Program-made: the position numbers and the translations under genes
Source of the DNA: Phoronis australis
Lineage: Eukaryota > Phoronida > Phoronidae
Assembly (NCBI GenBank): GCA_002633005.1
Contig: NMRA01000031.1
Coordinates: forward strand, 833,553-897,552
DNA: 64,000 nt
Direction: 5' to 3'
Shown here: piece after piece, positions 1 through 12,560 of the stretch
Layout: each line of letters begins with the position of its first letter
Numbering within the stretch: the stretch's first letter is position 1
The notes under the pieces: generated by a model
Database searches by the model: none
The model's input: the letters and a program-made list of their open reading frames with translations, nothing else
What the model was told of the DNA's origin: nothing

Positions 1-1361
1 GGAGGGAGGCAGTAATTTACAGCGTTAGGGCAAACTGTCGATGGTGACACAGAGGGGTGTGTAAAATCGTCAAAGGTGTGAAATTGGCAATGATGTGAAA
101 TTGGCAATGGCTAGGGGATATGTGAAATCTGTGATGATCGAATTGGAGACATTGATCAAGTTTAAGTTGTCAGTGACTTTGCTTCCGTGCACCAATTATG
201 TAAGAGGAGGACTTCAACAGCCATTTGTTTCATGGCTGACAAAACTTGAGCTTGGTTGACGTTGCGACCAATTGCAAGGTGGTTAGCAATTGGTAATGAC
301 AGTGGCAGTATTGCCAATCAAATTTATACTTTAGTTCCACCTAATTATTGTCTAGATACCTTTCAAGTCCCTCTATAACTGAACATAGAGCGTATAGTCG
401 AGGTACAGTAAAACAGTACAAGACAAAAGTAATCAAACAGGATACAGTTTCCATGTCATGACGGCTAATTCTGTTAACGACGACAAAGACTGAAAATAGA
501 TATTAGGGCGGCAAAATTCTTGTAACAGAATGGTTCAGCCATTTTGATAAATTTTCTATTAATTCCGCTTTATTCTTTGGCGTGAGGGGAGACAACTCTG
601 ACAGTGAAACGTATTTCACCCAGCCGTTATGACGGAATTATGGTTTATTTTGTCTGAATACTGTATGTTGTAAAAGGAAAAATAGCCTCATGGCTGCTTG
701 GTAAAATAGAGTTCAGAGGTCGTGTGGCCTCCACAAAGCTTTGTTCTTTGACTCTTCTTCCCGCGTGATATTAATCCTGGCCTCTCTGTCCCAAGCCTCT
801 CGTGTACAATATTTGTTGTCATTTCTGATGAAGGGACAGTTAGTAGAGAATTAAATGTGTGTTACTGTACATATCTGTGTTATAGGTAATGTATATTTCA
901 TTCATGCGACTGTACGGGTAATCTGAATTGTGTCAAAGTGACTCCTTAACTTACCAGGTGCAGAGCATGTAATGCTTTGCGGAGGAATGGTACCCGGACT
1001 TGTCAAAAACTATTCATCTTGAGATGTGTTGTCCCATTTACTGAAGTGTTTTCCTTGCACTTTTCAAAGTGTTAAAGACTCATAGTTCCTGCCAGTTGAG
1101 TGGTTTGTGAATGGAAAATCGTATTTTCTAAGCCCATCACTGTGTGTTTGGTGGTTGTGGTTATTTCCTGCACTGAAGTCATTCATAGCGATGTAATTTA
1201 TTTGGTCAGGTAAGATCTATATAAAGATCAAGCTAGATTTTTGTAGATTTTTGCAACAAAAAATTGTGTCGTTGACAATTGAATGAGGATATTGTCACAG
1301 TGTGCTGCCTATAGAACTGATCTCAGATAGCATACTTGTGAAGAGACATACTGTAGGTGCA

Positions 1362-1496
1362 CTGATACGTACCAATGTGATTTGCCCTGGTGATGTCATC
1401 AGTGTAGTGATACGTACCAGTGTGATTTGCCCTGGTGATGTCATCAGTGTAGTGATACGTACCAGTGTGATTTGCCCTGGAGATGTCATCAGTGTA
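1362..1496. repeat. 45-bp tandem repeat, three units
   Basis: Three consecutive 45-bp units begin at 1362, 1407 and 1452, each containing GATACGTACCA and TTTGCCCTGG and ending in GATGTCATCAGTGTA. Units differ at only a few positions. Because 45 is a multiple of three, the array is open on both strands and yields artificial 15-residue peptide repeats. No sign that it is translated. Confidence 0.95.
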
Positions 1497-4400
1497 GTAC
1501 CTCTTTACACGTGACTACAGCTTAGGTCACCTCACAAAAAGGGAGCCCCAACTCAAAGTCAAAGGGTAATGAAAATTGTGACCACCGATGGTGTGGTGGA
1601 AAAATTGTGGCCGCTGGGAGCAGTAGCGAGGAGACTGTGGCGACCAGGAAGGACACCTGTGGTGAGCAGAAGCAGCTCTGACAAGCATGCTAATGTCTAT
1701 GACTTTTTGGTGTTCTTGGTTTGCATAGCCTCATTCTTGTATATTCCATGTTTACAGTTGGTTTTGCTGTTGGATGTATTGTAAATGTGCCATACTGTAT
1801 TACACTTAAAGCCTGCAGGTTTGCTGACGTTTGTTCAGTCAGGCGGCTTGTACATATACCCGTAAGTTGATGTATTGTGTAAGAAATTTTATTTATAATT
1901 GGCCTGTAATTAATGTACTATGATTTATGTGTTTTTACTTTGCTTAATCGTTTTCATTGAATGGGTATTTAAATAAATTTGTTATGCAGGCTTAGTAGTT
2001 TGAACAAATTAGATGAAACTCATGGGTCTCTCCAGTCCATGGTGTCAATCATCCTTTGAAAGTTTCACAATGTGTATACACACTACCATGTGGTACTTTT
2101 GGTTGTTGAACATTCCACGAGAGGGTGCTACTCAGAGATATGAATTACTCCTTCCACTTTTCTCACTGAGAGTTTGTCAAGGTGAGGCCAACTACTAAGC
2201 TGTGGAAAAAAAAGCATACTGCCTTTGCGGGGGGAGTTAAGTTGACTGGGAAAATCATGCATTTAAAGTAGGCCGGGACTGGAAAACGTGCTGGCCAGCT
2301 CGGAGGTTACTTGGCTCGAGAGTCTGGCTTCTACTGGTTTTCCTACGAAGGGGCACCTTTTCTGACAACTTTCCTGTAAACTTGAAAGCGTGTCTTTTCC
2401 GACAATTCCTTAACAAGGGCCCTATTTAGGAGATTTGCCTTCAATGCATTTAGCTTTCACTGATTTACAGAAAATTTTTAATATCCATAATTTTAAGTTT
2501 TGTTGCAAAAGGTATAGTGGTCTGACATGGCAGCTCTTCTTGTGCTGTTTCAGTAATGATGGCAGGTACATGAAAATTCATTTCAGTAATTTATTGGTCA
2601 GTTTTGTGTTAACTGTTGTAACCTTAGTTCTAACCAAAAGAGAACATGAAATTGTTTATGCATGTATATATCTAAAAAAGAATTGTTGCCTTTAGTTTGA
2701 ACATTTCTATGCTCACTCACGTTTTTCTGAAATATTTTTAAAAATTACTTAAAAGTTAGTCTTACCGACATTTTCGAACCCCCTAGTAGTTTACGTGGGG
2801 GGTCACTCTACGGAATTGGTGTTTAATGAAATTATAGATAGAACTGTCAAAGCTGTGAAGCTGAGGAAAATACTGAGCTAATTGCTTCTGCCTTTCTTAA
2901 TGGGTCTTTCTAAAGTTTTTGACTTTTAATCGCTCAATTTCTCTGGATAAGCTGAAATTTACAGTTGTAGTTTCCATTTCTTTAAAAATTTAGGAAGTCT
3001 AAAATGGTTCCAATTTCTGGGGTGTCCTTTGGGTCTGGTCAAGGTCAACTATTTACAGTTTTTTGATTTTGTGAACTGTAGCCCTAGCGCATTCATACGC
3101 ACACTATAGATGTCGCTCTTGTTTGTGTTTTTATTGTTGGCCCAGCGGATTACACGCTGATAATAATACCGTAACAGTGGTTCGTAAAACTTTATTTATG
3201 ATACGTGTACGTGATACGCATACGTTTATAATAGGTTATACGGTTACGTTATGTTATACGTGTAGGATATGTGATACGATTAAACCTGAAACAATTAATA
3301 AAGATAATACAATTTCTAATACCAATTGAAATACCAAATACATCATACTAAAATACACAAAAATGTGTGTCTGATAACATATTCAACTCACAATTAGGCA
3401 AACACTACTTAGCAGAAACTTGTAGCTACGGAACAATTGCTATGAATTAATCAAACAAACAAAGAACTGAGGATTAGTTGTTTCTAAACTGAAAACAAAA
3501 TTAATACTACAGTCAAACATCAAGAAACAAAGTTGTCTCTTCCCAACGCTGGGTATCTGATATTTTTGAAGCAAGCAGCAGTCTCTCTCCAAAACATAAA
3601 ACCCACAAACTTCCTCCAAAATGCTAGCTCACTCCTAGTTTATGTCCAAAACAGTTCCTGAATAAAGTCCACCAATGAACCCAAGCCATTGCCAAATATT
3701 GTGTAGGACAATCAAAAGTTGAGTAATTTCCGTTGTGTAAATGACAGATTATTGTCGTCCGAAATGCCTCACCCCAAGCTGACCAGTTTTAAAGAGTTAA
3801 AGTTACACAACTAGCAATACAAAGCACAGTGGCTATTATAAACATCCCACAACTGGTCAAAGACATGCGGTGAATCACTTCCTATGCACTCATAGGAGGT
3901 TACAAATTTTGGTAAACAATAAGATTCATTAATTATTCAACAAATTAGACTAATTGTCTGCAGCATCATGTCACCAACAGTTGCATTCCAAATGGTGTTG
4001 ATGCCACTCTTATAATTGTGTTTATTTATCGCTCATTTTCTATTAGTGAATATCTTAATTGTTATTTCTAATGAGACTGCCGAATAAATTACGTCCTTGT
4101 TAATGTAAATAGACTGGCTTTAAATACAACTAAGAGGAAGTACGTGGTTTCTCATAAATCTTCCAAGGTTTTGATGTCGGGAAATGAGCCAGTTCTTTTA
4201 TTTTGCTTTGTATAACTATTCAAGATTGCCTCATGTGGTCATCACATGTAATCAGTTTATTGGGGAAAATTCAGTTTTTGCAATTTTCTGAATATAACGC
4301 CCTTGTCTAGCTTAATTTCGATTTTGGCATATTAATATACATGTCTGAACATCATACAATATTTGAATTACAGAACAAACCTTTAGAATTATCACATCTA

Positions 4401-4651
4401 GTTGTTTTTATGGCCCTTGCGGATCTTTTAATTAAGATTACAAGATACTCAAAGACTTGTTTGTTGCTGCATTCACTTTTTTGATAAATATGTTCATAAT
4501 TCACCATTTTCACATATTAATACATTTAACTTAATCAACCACGGATCCGTTCATCAACAATAAACTAAATCAACAACGTCATCTTTTACATACATCTCGT
4601 CTCAAATCTTTTGCAAAAGATTCAGTCTGCAATGCCTAGTCAAGTATTTTT

Positions 4652-6020
4652 ATGCGCCCACACATTTATATGTGGACGCATTATGCCACCATCTCCGTCC
4701 GTCCGTCCGTCCGTCCGTCCGTCCGTCCGTCCGTCCGTCCGTCCGTCCGTCCGTCCGTCCGTCCGTACGTACGTACGTACGTCCGTCCGTCCGTCCGTCC
4801 GTTCGTCCGGGCGGCGTCCGTGCGGCGTCCGCTGCTCTATCTCCAAAACTCTTTGACATACGCTCAAGAAATTTGGCATATATGTTCCATTCCTGAATGG
4901 GACGGCATGAGCGAACTTTCGGACGGATCCGACTACCGGTGTGCCCCCTAGTGGCAATTTTAGTTTTTTACGCTTACCTTTGTATCTTCAAAAGTCCTTA
5001 ACGGATTTTCATGAAATTTAATATGTAGGCACTTATTAGTGAGATGACGCTATCCTCCCGTTTTCGGATGGATTCGGCGTAGTTTGTGCTACATAGTGGC
5101 CATTTTTACTGTTTTCGAGTCTGTTTTTTTTTTGCGTCCACCCCTCTTTTAACCAAACCGCTCAAAGGTGATAGTGAAAATTGGCATGTATGTGTTTACT
5201 ATAAAGAGGACGGTTGACGATGATTTTTCGACGATTTCGACTAGTTTGGGGCCTTCTAGTGGCAGTTATGTTTTTGTTGCGCCAATGGCTGTATCTCCTA
5301 AACCGTTCGCAGAATCTTTACTAATTTAGCAAGTGTATTTATGTGATGTTGACTACGGATGACGACGACTTTCAGACAGATCTGACTACTGCTGTGCCCC
5401 CTAGTGTCAATTTTAGTTTTTTCCGTTTAACTCAGTATCTTCAAAGGTCCTCAACAGATTTTCATAAAATTTTAAATATAGGCATCTATTGGTGTGATGA
5501 CGGTATCTTCCTGTTTTTGGATGGAATCGAGGTATTTTGCACCACCTAGTGGCCACTTTTGCTGTTTTCAAATCTTATTTTTGGTGTCCATTCCTGTATC
5601 AACCAAATCATTTGAAAATTGGCCTTTATGTTCTCAGTGTGAAGACCACCTTTGATGATGGTGACTGATTACTTCTTTCGCCTCCTAGTGGTAGTTTTGT
5701 TTTGCACCCATAGTTGTATCTCTTAAACCCACTGCAGGATCTTTACTAAATTTAGTTAGTAAGTGTATTTATATGAAGATAACAACAGACGACGATCACT
5801 TTCAGGCGGATCCAATGGACACTGTGCCCATTAGTGGCAATTTCATTTTATTCTGCTTTCCTTTGTTTTTCTGAAGTTCCTTGAGGACAGATTTTTATGA
5901 AATATGGTATGTTCCTGTTTTTGGATGGATTGTATGTTTTTGCGCCATTTAGTTTCCATTTTTATGATACAAATGAACAAGCCTAAGAGCACACCATTTG
6001 CAATGCATTCGTGGGCGCAT
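4652..6020. mobile_element. Inverted-repeat-bounded element with microsatellite and ~145-bp module array
   Basis: Perfect 10-bp inverted ends ATGCGCCCAC (4652-4661) and GTGGGCGCAT (6011-6020). Just inside the left end is an imperfect hairpin with GTGGACGCAT at 4671-4680. A TCCG microsatellite follows, then about eight tandem modules of roughly 145 bp. Each module has a TATCTCCAAAAC-like start, a GAAATTTGGCATAT-like middle and a CCCCTAGTGGCAATTTTAG-like end; the TAGTGGC marks fall at 4949, 5094, 5257, 5402, 5547, 5686, 5832 and 5950. No clear target-site duplication and no coding capacity. Element class unknown. Confidence 0.7.
4694..4803. repeat. TCCG tetranucleotide microsatellite
   Basis: About 27 tandem copies of TCCG with a short GTAC-rich interruption near 4766-4780. 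All long open frames here (SVRP or RTDG repeats on the two strands) are products of the simple repeat and are not genes. Confidence 0.98.
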
Positions 6021-6924
6021 TTCAACGTTCCGCGCTGCTCTTGTTAGTACAGGCTTCTATTAATGTTATACAGGGACCTTTAGAATTCGTTAAGGAACTA
6101 CGAATATGCTATTATTCATAACGAGCTTCTCTTGTTGGTTTAATTTAATTTGTATTGCCGCCCAATTGAAACTGACCTTTGACCTTCTTCTATCCATTGC
6201 ACAACCCGTGCAGTGCATTTTTTTCTGCCGGCTCCGTGACCCGCTTACTTCTCGGGTCATTCACATAGTCTCCATTAGCTACTTGAGTGCATATCCTAAA
6301 AATCAACTGTCCAAGAATCCCCATAGAAATTTTTTAAGTTTATGGAATCAACCCTTGCAAAAAGGCTGTGTTTCTGGACATTTCATTCGGAAGCTGCCTA
6401 CAATTCGGTCCCTTTTTCTTATCCACTCTAGCTAGATGGATATACTAATTTCCAGCTGCACCTACATCTTTGAATATAGTCGAGTACTCTTCGAGGACAG
6501 GCCTCAGCAGAAAACAAAGAAATCGGTAGGAACGTATCGAAAACTTGCATTTTCTCTTGACAAGGAAGGGTTTCAGCATTGCTGAGTCTCACAAAAATGT
6601 TGGTCTTGCGCGCACTGAGTTCTTTGAACCAATACCAATAAAGGTGTTCTACTGTGACAGTCACAAAATGCGTTCAATTGTGGACTTCGCTTCGTAACCC
6701 TAAGTACGGCATCCCCATGTGCCCAGGCATGTTCTCTTGAAAGCGATGTTCCGTACTAGTTATGTAGGATCATATTGATAAGTGAGCACATTTAGCCACG
6801 TATCAACAAAACTGTAGATTTTAATCCAATAAAGGTATGCAATATATATTTACGGAAAGTACAAGTCCTGTAGAATTTGATGTCTACTCCTTTACGAATT
6901 TGTCGTTAGTTGGGTTACGGGACC

Positions 6925-7259
6925 ATATCTTTTAATAAAATTTAGCAAACAGGAAGATAACGTAATAGCAAAATAACAATGTCAATGACATGATCAATTT
7001 TTATTTCCCATAAATACTCAAGATTAGATTTCAAAAACGTTGTTGCAGTTTTATAAAATATATTTTTCGCTTTATGCAACTTCAGAGATTTTTTCGCGAA
7101 AACCAATGAAAGTCCTATTTTGATAGCCCCTCATACAAAGGTGGCACATTTTAAAAACACTTCCTTATCACTTTTTGAGACTGGTGCGCAAAGCATGCTA
7201 TCAGAATGTTACATGTGGGATATGACGATCGGAAGTTAGCCAAATTTGGACATTTTTGC
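6925..7259. repeat. Dispersed ~350-bp repeat family, copy A
   Basis: Shares ordered blocks with 12190-12560, 28320-28700 and 39590-39930: an AAATTTAGCAAA-like block, an AAAGTCCTATTTTTG-like block, a GTGGCGCATT-like block, and an AAATTTGGACATTTTTG-like end. No open reading frame. Its right end is cut by the 7260-7499 element. Confidence 0.7.
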
Positions 7260-7499
7260 ATGCGCGCACCCAGGGGGGCTAGGGGGCCCCAACGAGCCCC
7301 CCCATTTGGCGAAATGGGCAAAAAGGTCCGCCCCCGAGAGACAATAAATTCCGAGGAAATGGGACAAAATTGCACTAAATAAGCCAAATGCTTCCGTTTT
7401 TTTTTTTTTTTTTTTTTAGTCCGCCCGCTCTTTTGTAAGCAAAAGGTCCACAACGCCGGGAATTCGAGCCCTCCCAAATTGAAGGCTGGGTGCGCGCAT
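7260..7499. mobile_element. Short inverted-repeat element (MITE-like), GC-rich
   Basis: A 240-bp segment bounded by a perfect 14-bp inverted repeat, ATGCGCGCACCCAG at 7260-7273 and its complement at 7486-7499. The interior has G/C runs and a T tract near 7400. It sits at the end of a dispersed-repeat copy. Flanks share TTTTG-like sequence but no exact target-site duplication is clear. The 108-codon minus-strand frame across it is low-complexity and not a credible gene. Confidence 0.65.
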
Positions 7500-8889
7500 C
7501 TTTTGTAGGGTCCTACAATAACTTAAATTGTTAGATGTATGCCTAATTTACATGTAGTTAGTGTAGGCCTGCGGGACGCCCAAGTACTGACGAAATGACG
7601 GTGAGAACATGTGGAAAATCCCATGCGTTTCATTTTTAAAGCCAATAACGAATTTTAGATTTTGAATTCATCTTCGTGTTTTAATATTTTTGCTAGCCAC
7701 ATCTATGCTAGATTATTTTACTGCGTCTTGTCATCTTGTGACACGTGACAGATACGGCTTATGAGATCCCCAAATCAAAGCAGTCGTAAATTCGAGCTTG
7801 TATTCAAAATCTCGAGCCCGTAGCTGAATCTATATCGGGGGCACCGCGCCATGTTGTGCACGTCAAGGTGCATTATGTATGACTTACTAATCTGCATAAT
7901 AATACTGCACGAGCAAGATATCATCACAATTATCCTGATTTCATACGAAAATAGACAAGAAAACACTATGTCAAAGTGGGATCGTGTAAATGCGAGACAC
8001 AATTACAGCACTTTAAGGCTGCCAAAAAAATAATGTCCTGTGTGTGAGTTGCTCGACATTCTTTGCCAAAAGAAGTGAACACACAATAAAACAGCAACAC
8101 ACGTCTATGTTCACTTTTTAGCGATAAATTTGCATGAATTGAAATGTTGCTTGTCGAAAGTTATTCGATTCAAGAAATTTTAAACCAGCAGTTCCTTCTG
8201 TTTTGCTGACTACAAACGAAAATTGAATTTATTAATCCTTTTATTCACATAAAATCGGTCTCATAATATTCCTTTCCATGATTGGATTCTATTTCCGTTA
8301 CTAACTAAAAACATTTCAGATTAAATTGGGGTTCGCCGACCCTAAAATTGTGAATTCGCGAATTTAAATGGGGCATGTGACTTGAGTTTTCGGCCCATTG
8401 GGTAACAATTCAAGGTCGGATGAGAGTGGTAACATTTTCAAACCCCAAAGCGCTTCGGTTTTAAAAGAATTCAACGTTGACAGCTGGCAGTGGCTAAATG
8501 CCCTTTAATTTACCTTTTAAAAAGACACTGCGTTTTTGGATTCCGGTGAATGAAACGTGATGAATTGAACTAGTTCATTTTTCGAAATAAATACCACCAT
8601 CATATGACTGAAATTCGAAACTAAAGGGCGTTCTACTTCAAATTATAAACTCATCTGAAAATCTTTGAAAATCCCAAAACAGTGGAATTATTTTATTGCC
8701 AAAATTTTGTTGGAATATGTAACCCACTTCAAAAATCCCTTGCTGTATGAGACAAGATGATGCTACATGCTATGCTGTTATCTGAAGTTGTCTTATTATT
8801 ATTTGAAAGTTCAAAATTATGGTGACATGTGGCCTTCTGAGTTTCGTCCTTCGCCAACTGATTTTAATATGTTCCGCCAAGTGTCGCCC

Positions 8890-9021
8890 CTGTTTGTTTA
8901 CGATGCGTCGTTCAGAGGGAGTCTACAGTAACAGCCCAGTCATTAACAGAAGTATGGCGCCAGTGTCTGAATGTGTGTGAACGGGATTTTTGGAAAAAGC
9001 TTTGAAATCTTCATGTAAAAG
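8890..9021 (+). other. Candidate non-coding 5' exon / promoter-proximal block
   Basis: A block with more CpG than its surroundings (TCGCC, CGATGCGTCG, GGCGCC) ends at AAAAG followed by a strong donor GTAAGC. Its ATG-started frames are short. It could be the untranslated first exon of the ACVR1-like gene, 18 kb downstream on the same strand. No transcript evidence is available and the link to that gene is inference. Confidence 0.25.
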
Positions 9022-9562
9022 GTAAGCAGTGATAAAATGGGACCATGAGTAGATTTTCATGACTATTTACATGTCTGATGTCATGATGAATTTCGAATTT
9101 CCTTGCCGTACACTTGAAATCGGCTCAAATTATTTCGCCGACTTGGTGGAGCCGGCCACTGTCTGGAGACCTGTGTTAGGCAAGCTATATCAGTGAAGGC
9201 TGTATTGCAGTTTCTATCTGGGGTCGTGTTTGCTTTTGCGCTGATTATCGTGATTAGAATGTGCTCGGTTTAGTTACTTTTGAAAACATACCGCATTGAC
9301 AGCAAATTAGTAAGATTGGTTTTTAGCGTAATGTTACAAATTCGTTGTTTATTGAGCTTTGAATTCACAATCGGACATCCAATGACTGTCGATTTGTGTG
9401 AATTTTATTGAGAATGTGCACAGTAATCTGTGAGTGGTCCTTTGAATGGGGGTAATAACTATTACAACAGGTGTAAGAGTACCATCTGGCGATTGTGTAC
9501 ATTGGTCATCATATAACCTGAAAAAAACGGAATTCCCCATGTGGAACTAATGGATGTAGTCG

Positions 9563-9658
9563 CCCACCTTTATACTGAAAACATAATGTCATAATGTACA
9601 GTTAGTTAAGCCCACCTTTATACTGAAAACATAATGTCATAATGTACAGTTAGTTAAG
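9563..9658. repeat. Exact 48-bp tandem duplication
   Basis: Two identical 48-bp units, 9563-9610 and 9611-9658, each starting CCCACCTTTATACTG and ending CAGTTAGTTAAG. No differences, so either a recent duplication or an assembly slip. Confidence 0.95.
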
Positions 9659-10360
9659 CCCAGAAAATGCCGAGAAGCATAGCATTACCAATACTAGAAA
9701 AGTGAAAATGTAAAATAGGTGTTGAAAAATGACCTCGCTCGTACCACTTGTACGGGTGCGGACCATACGTTTGGCGTTATTTTCGGATTTTTTGTTTGAG
9801 CGTACATTTTATGAGCTCAAATTCTGGAATACGATTGGCAAATATGGTGTACATCTCTTATCTTCAAGCAAACATTTCTGCCTGTGTCGAGCGCTAGTTA
9901 CAGTGTTTAATAATTTTTGTGCAATATTTGTTGCACTGTGTGGAATGTGTAGTGTGGAGGCTCGGCTGCTCGGAATTGTGTTATTATAGGGCAGGTTGTT
10001 CTAGACTAGAGTAACTCCTGTGAACACCACTATAATCACTAGTTACTGTTATACACACCAGCTTTGCCATGTTGGTGATCAGTCGTCTATTCTCTTTCTA
10101 TACAGACAAACAGTTTTCGCTTTATTAATTTTCTTCCCTACTGCTTTTGCCTGTCATCTCAAGCTTTAAAAGGGAATAAACTGAGACACCGTCTGCCAAT
10201 AGCTGTTACAAAGCCATGGCACCATAGATATTGATGGCACTGGGTTCCTTCTTGAGGTTAGTAACCATTTTTAGCTTGAGTTGAGACCACGCCATGTATT
10301 GCTGGCCACAACTGGTCAGTTTCAGTGGTCAAGATAGTATGGTCATCAGAGGAATTCCAG

Positions 10361-10441
10361 GTAATTTATTACAATGAATGGACAATGCCATGGCCTCCCA
10401 AGTAATTCTTGTAATGAATGGTCAATGGCATGGCCTCCCAA
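10361..10441. repeat. ~41-bp tandem duplication
   Basis: Two adjacent units, 10361-10401 and 10402-10441, ending in the shared stretch CATGGCCTCCCAA and differing by a few bases and one indel. Confidence 0.85.
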
Positions 10442-10730
10442 GTAATTATTGCCGGTTTTTACTCACCTTGTAGGTGTTCAGTCAAAGGGTCTTCAGTACA
10501 GGCCACAAAATGGTGAAACAGTGAAAAAGGGAAGAAAACTTTACTTCATCATTTCCAAAGTTTATTTTGAATAACTGTCATCAATGGACACACAATGAAA
10601 TTTGAGCTAACTTTAGCTTTTGGAAGTTGAAAATGTTTATTTTGGCTATTATTTTTCTTCAAATTTTAGGGGATTTTACAGTTGTTATCTTTGTGGTCAT
10701 CTCACCACAGGTCCATTCATGGAAGTGACT

Positions 10731-11458
10731 TTAAGGCCTTTTCATACTTTCTTAACTCTGGTATGAGCCGAGCATCATCATAAACTGTGAAATAAACTGA
10801 ATTGTTCATACTAGCTTTGGTAGTTAACGGACATTGAAGTAAATGGTAGGTGATGCTGTCGTCATTGAAGTAATTGCGAGATAGCATCCCATGCACGCTA
10901 AGATTTTTTCAGTGTGACAATTTGAGAACATTTATGTGTGCTAATTGGCATAAAACTTATTTCTAATTCTATTGGTGATTACTCGAGCAAAACAGAAGCA
11001 ACTATTAGCTTCAACACTGCCCTTTAATTGTTGACGATAACAGTGGCCTCTGGCGATAACTTCGATGGGACCAAAGTTGACCGTTCATACCACACTGCAG
11101 CGTTGATGTTCCGCTGTTAATCCACCTGTTTACTGCGAATTAACTCAATGTTGATAACTTTGATCCAGGACCGAAGTTAACCATTCATACTGACCGCAAC
11201 TACCCAAAACGTAGATGCCTGGCCATTGATATAAAAGAGCTTATAGACATAAACATTTAGCCGAGTAATTATGAGCATATCGCAGTTTAGAAACACTTTA
11301 TAGAAATTATATAAGAAACTAGCAGTTATGCGTACATTCTCAGAGACTGTGTTTTTGCACAAGTGAGGTTTAATTATTTCCGAAATAGTTGTGAGCATGA
11401 GCAGCACTGGACCAAACTTCTGTCAGTCTTAAGTCACTTTTTCATGACACAGGCCCTT
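10731..11458 (+). mobile_element. ~725-bp non-autonomous inverted-repeat transposon, copy 1
   Basis: Starts AAGGCCTTTTCATACTTTC and ends with the approximate complement (TTTTTCATGACACAGGCCCTT). Internal blocks (CGATGGGACCAAAGTTGACC, ACTCGAGCAAAACAGAAGCAA) match the element at 14992-15714 in the opposite orientation. No transposase frame. Exact ends are uncertain by several bases. Confidence 0.6.
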
Positions 11459-11988
11459 GGTATATAGCCCTGATTCAAATTCATTATGAGTTTGAGAGCT
11501 AGTGTCTGATAACCCTGGCAATTAACTGCGTTTGCTCAGAATTTTAATTACCTTTCTTTGTTGTTGTATCACATTTGGAAAATGGATACAAACTGTTCAG
11601 CCAACACAGATGTGAATTGCTTTTGTTTCTAAGTTTCAGATACTTGAAATGTTTTGGTAAGTGCGTGTTAATGGCTCCCTGACAGAAGTTTGGCATGCCA
11701 CATTAAGATATGCTAAGCGATGTTTATTTTCCTGTACATAAAAACTTGTCCTAAAAGAACACTGTTTGCTGGCCTCCTGTGGAAGTTCTGAGGTACTTAT
11801 CATGGTAACTTACTCATTCCTCAGAGCGTGTCCTTCCAAAGTTAATCTGGTGTTTCGTTTTGTGCTTTAGGTTTGTGGTGGGTCAGTGCCTTAGTCACAA
11901 CTCTTTCTTGCTTCTGATTGTGGTAATTAATCTATTTGTTAGAACAGTAACGCTATTATGTCTTAACCACAATGATTACTTTCTACAT

Positions 11989-12050
11989 GTGTGTGTGTGT
12001 GCGTGCGTGCGTGAGTGTGTGTGCGTGCGTGCGTGCGTGAGTGCGTGTGT
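11989..12050. repeat. GT / GCGT microsatellite
   Basis: Alternating TG and TGCG runs of about 60 bp in a Z-DNA-prone purine/pyrimidine pattern. It produces a cysteine/valine-rich false reading frame. Confidence 0.95.
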
Positions 12051-12189
12051 ATGAAGGACTTAATTGACAACAAGTCTGCATATTTAGCCAAAGATCTGCA
12101 ACACTGCAGGTTTTAAGTCAGTAAAAGTTCATATTTTTTGAAAGAAGAAATCCTGAAGAATTTGGCTTTTTACCTGTAATCAGTTAGGT

Positions 12190-12560
12190 AATGTTGTTAT
12201 GTCATTAGAAACATTAAGCACAAAAGATGTGTACGTTTATAACAAAGCAATGGTGTCAATAACATGATGAAGTTTTATTTGTATTATGTAAATATTCCAA
12301 GATGATATTTCAAAGACAGTTTGATAAAGTATCATTTTGTTTTATGCAACTGTAGAATTTTTCACAGGTATCACACAGCTCTGTTTTTGTAGCCCCTCGT
12401 TTTAAAGTGGCGCATTATAAAAACAACTCTTAAAGTGTTTCATACAACATTGCATGAAATGATAAAGTTGATCAATGTGGAAGTGTCATTTGAATCCAGT
12501 CAACCATTTCTGAGATGATATTTGGAAGTTTGTCAAATTTGGACATTTTTGGATCCATCT
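12190..12560. repeat. Dispersed ~350-bp repeat family, copy B
   Basis: Same order of motifs as copy A at 6925: ATAACATGATGAAGTTTTAT, TTTTATGCAACTGTAGA, GTAGCCCCTCGTTTTAAAG, and TCAAATTTGGACATTTTTGG. Same orientation as the other copies. Non-coding. Confidence 0.7.

Larger units (their letters stand above)
1..8880. other. Gene-less 5' flank with repeats
   Basis: No exon with recognisable protein similarity was found on either strand. It holds the tandem repeat at 1362-1496, the module array at 4652-6020, a dispersed-repeat copy at about 6925-7259 and the inverted-repeat element at 7260-7499. An AATAAA at 1972-1977 followed by T- and G-rich sequence could be the poly(A) signal of a gene lying to the left of the window on the + strand; this is weak. 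Confidence 0.5.

Noticed and set aside
1362-1496. CRISPR-like array
   Set aside because: Directly abutting repeats without spacers, in a eukaryotic genome.
4611-4957. Five overlapping open frames with SVRP/RTDG repeats
   Set aside because: They are translations of the TCCG microsatellite on all frames of both strands.
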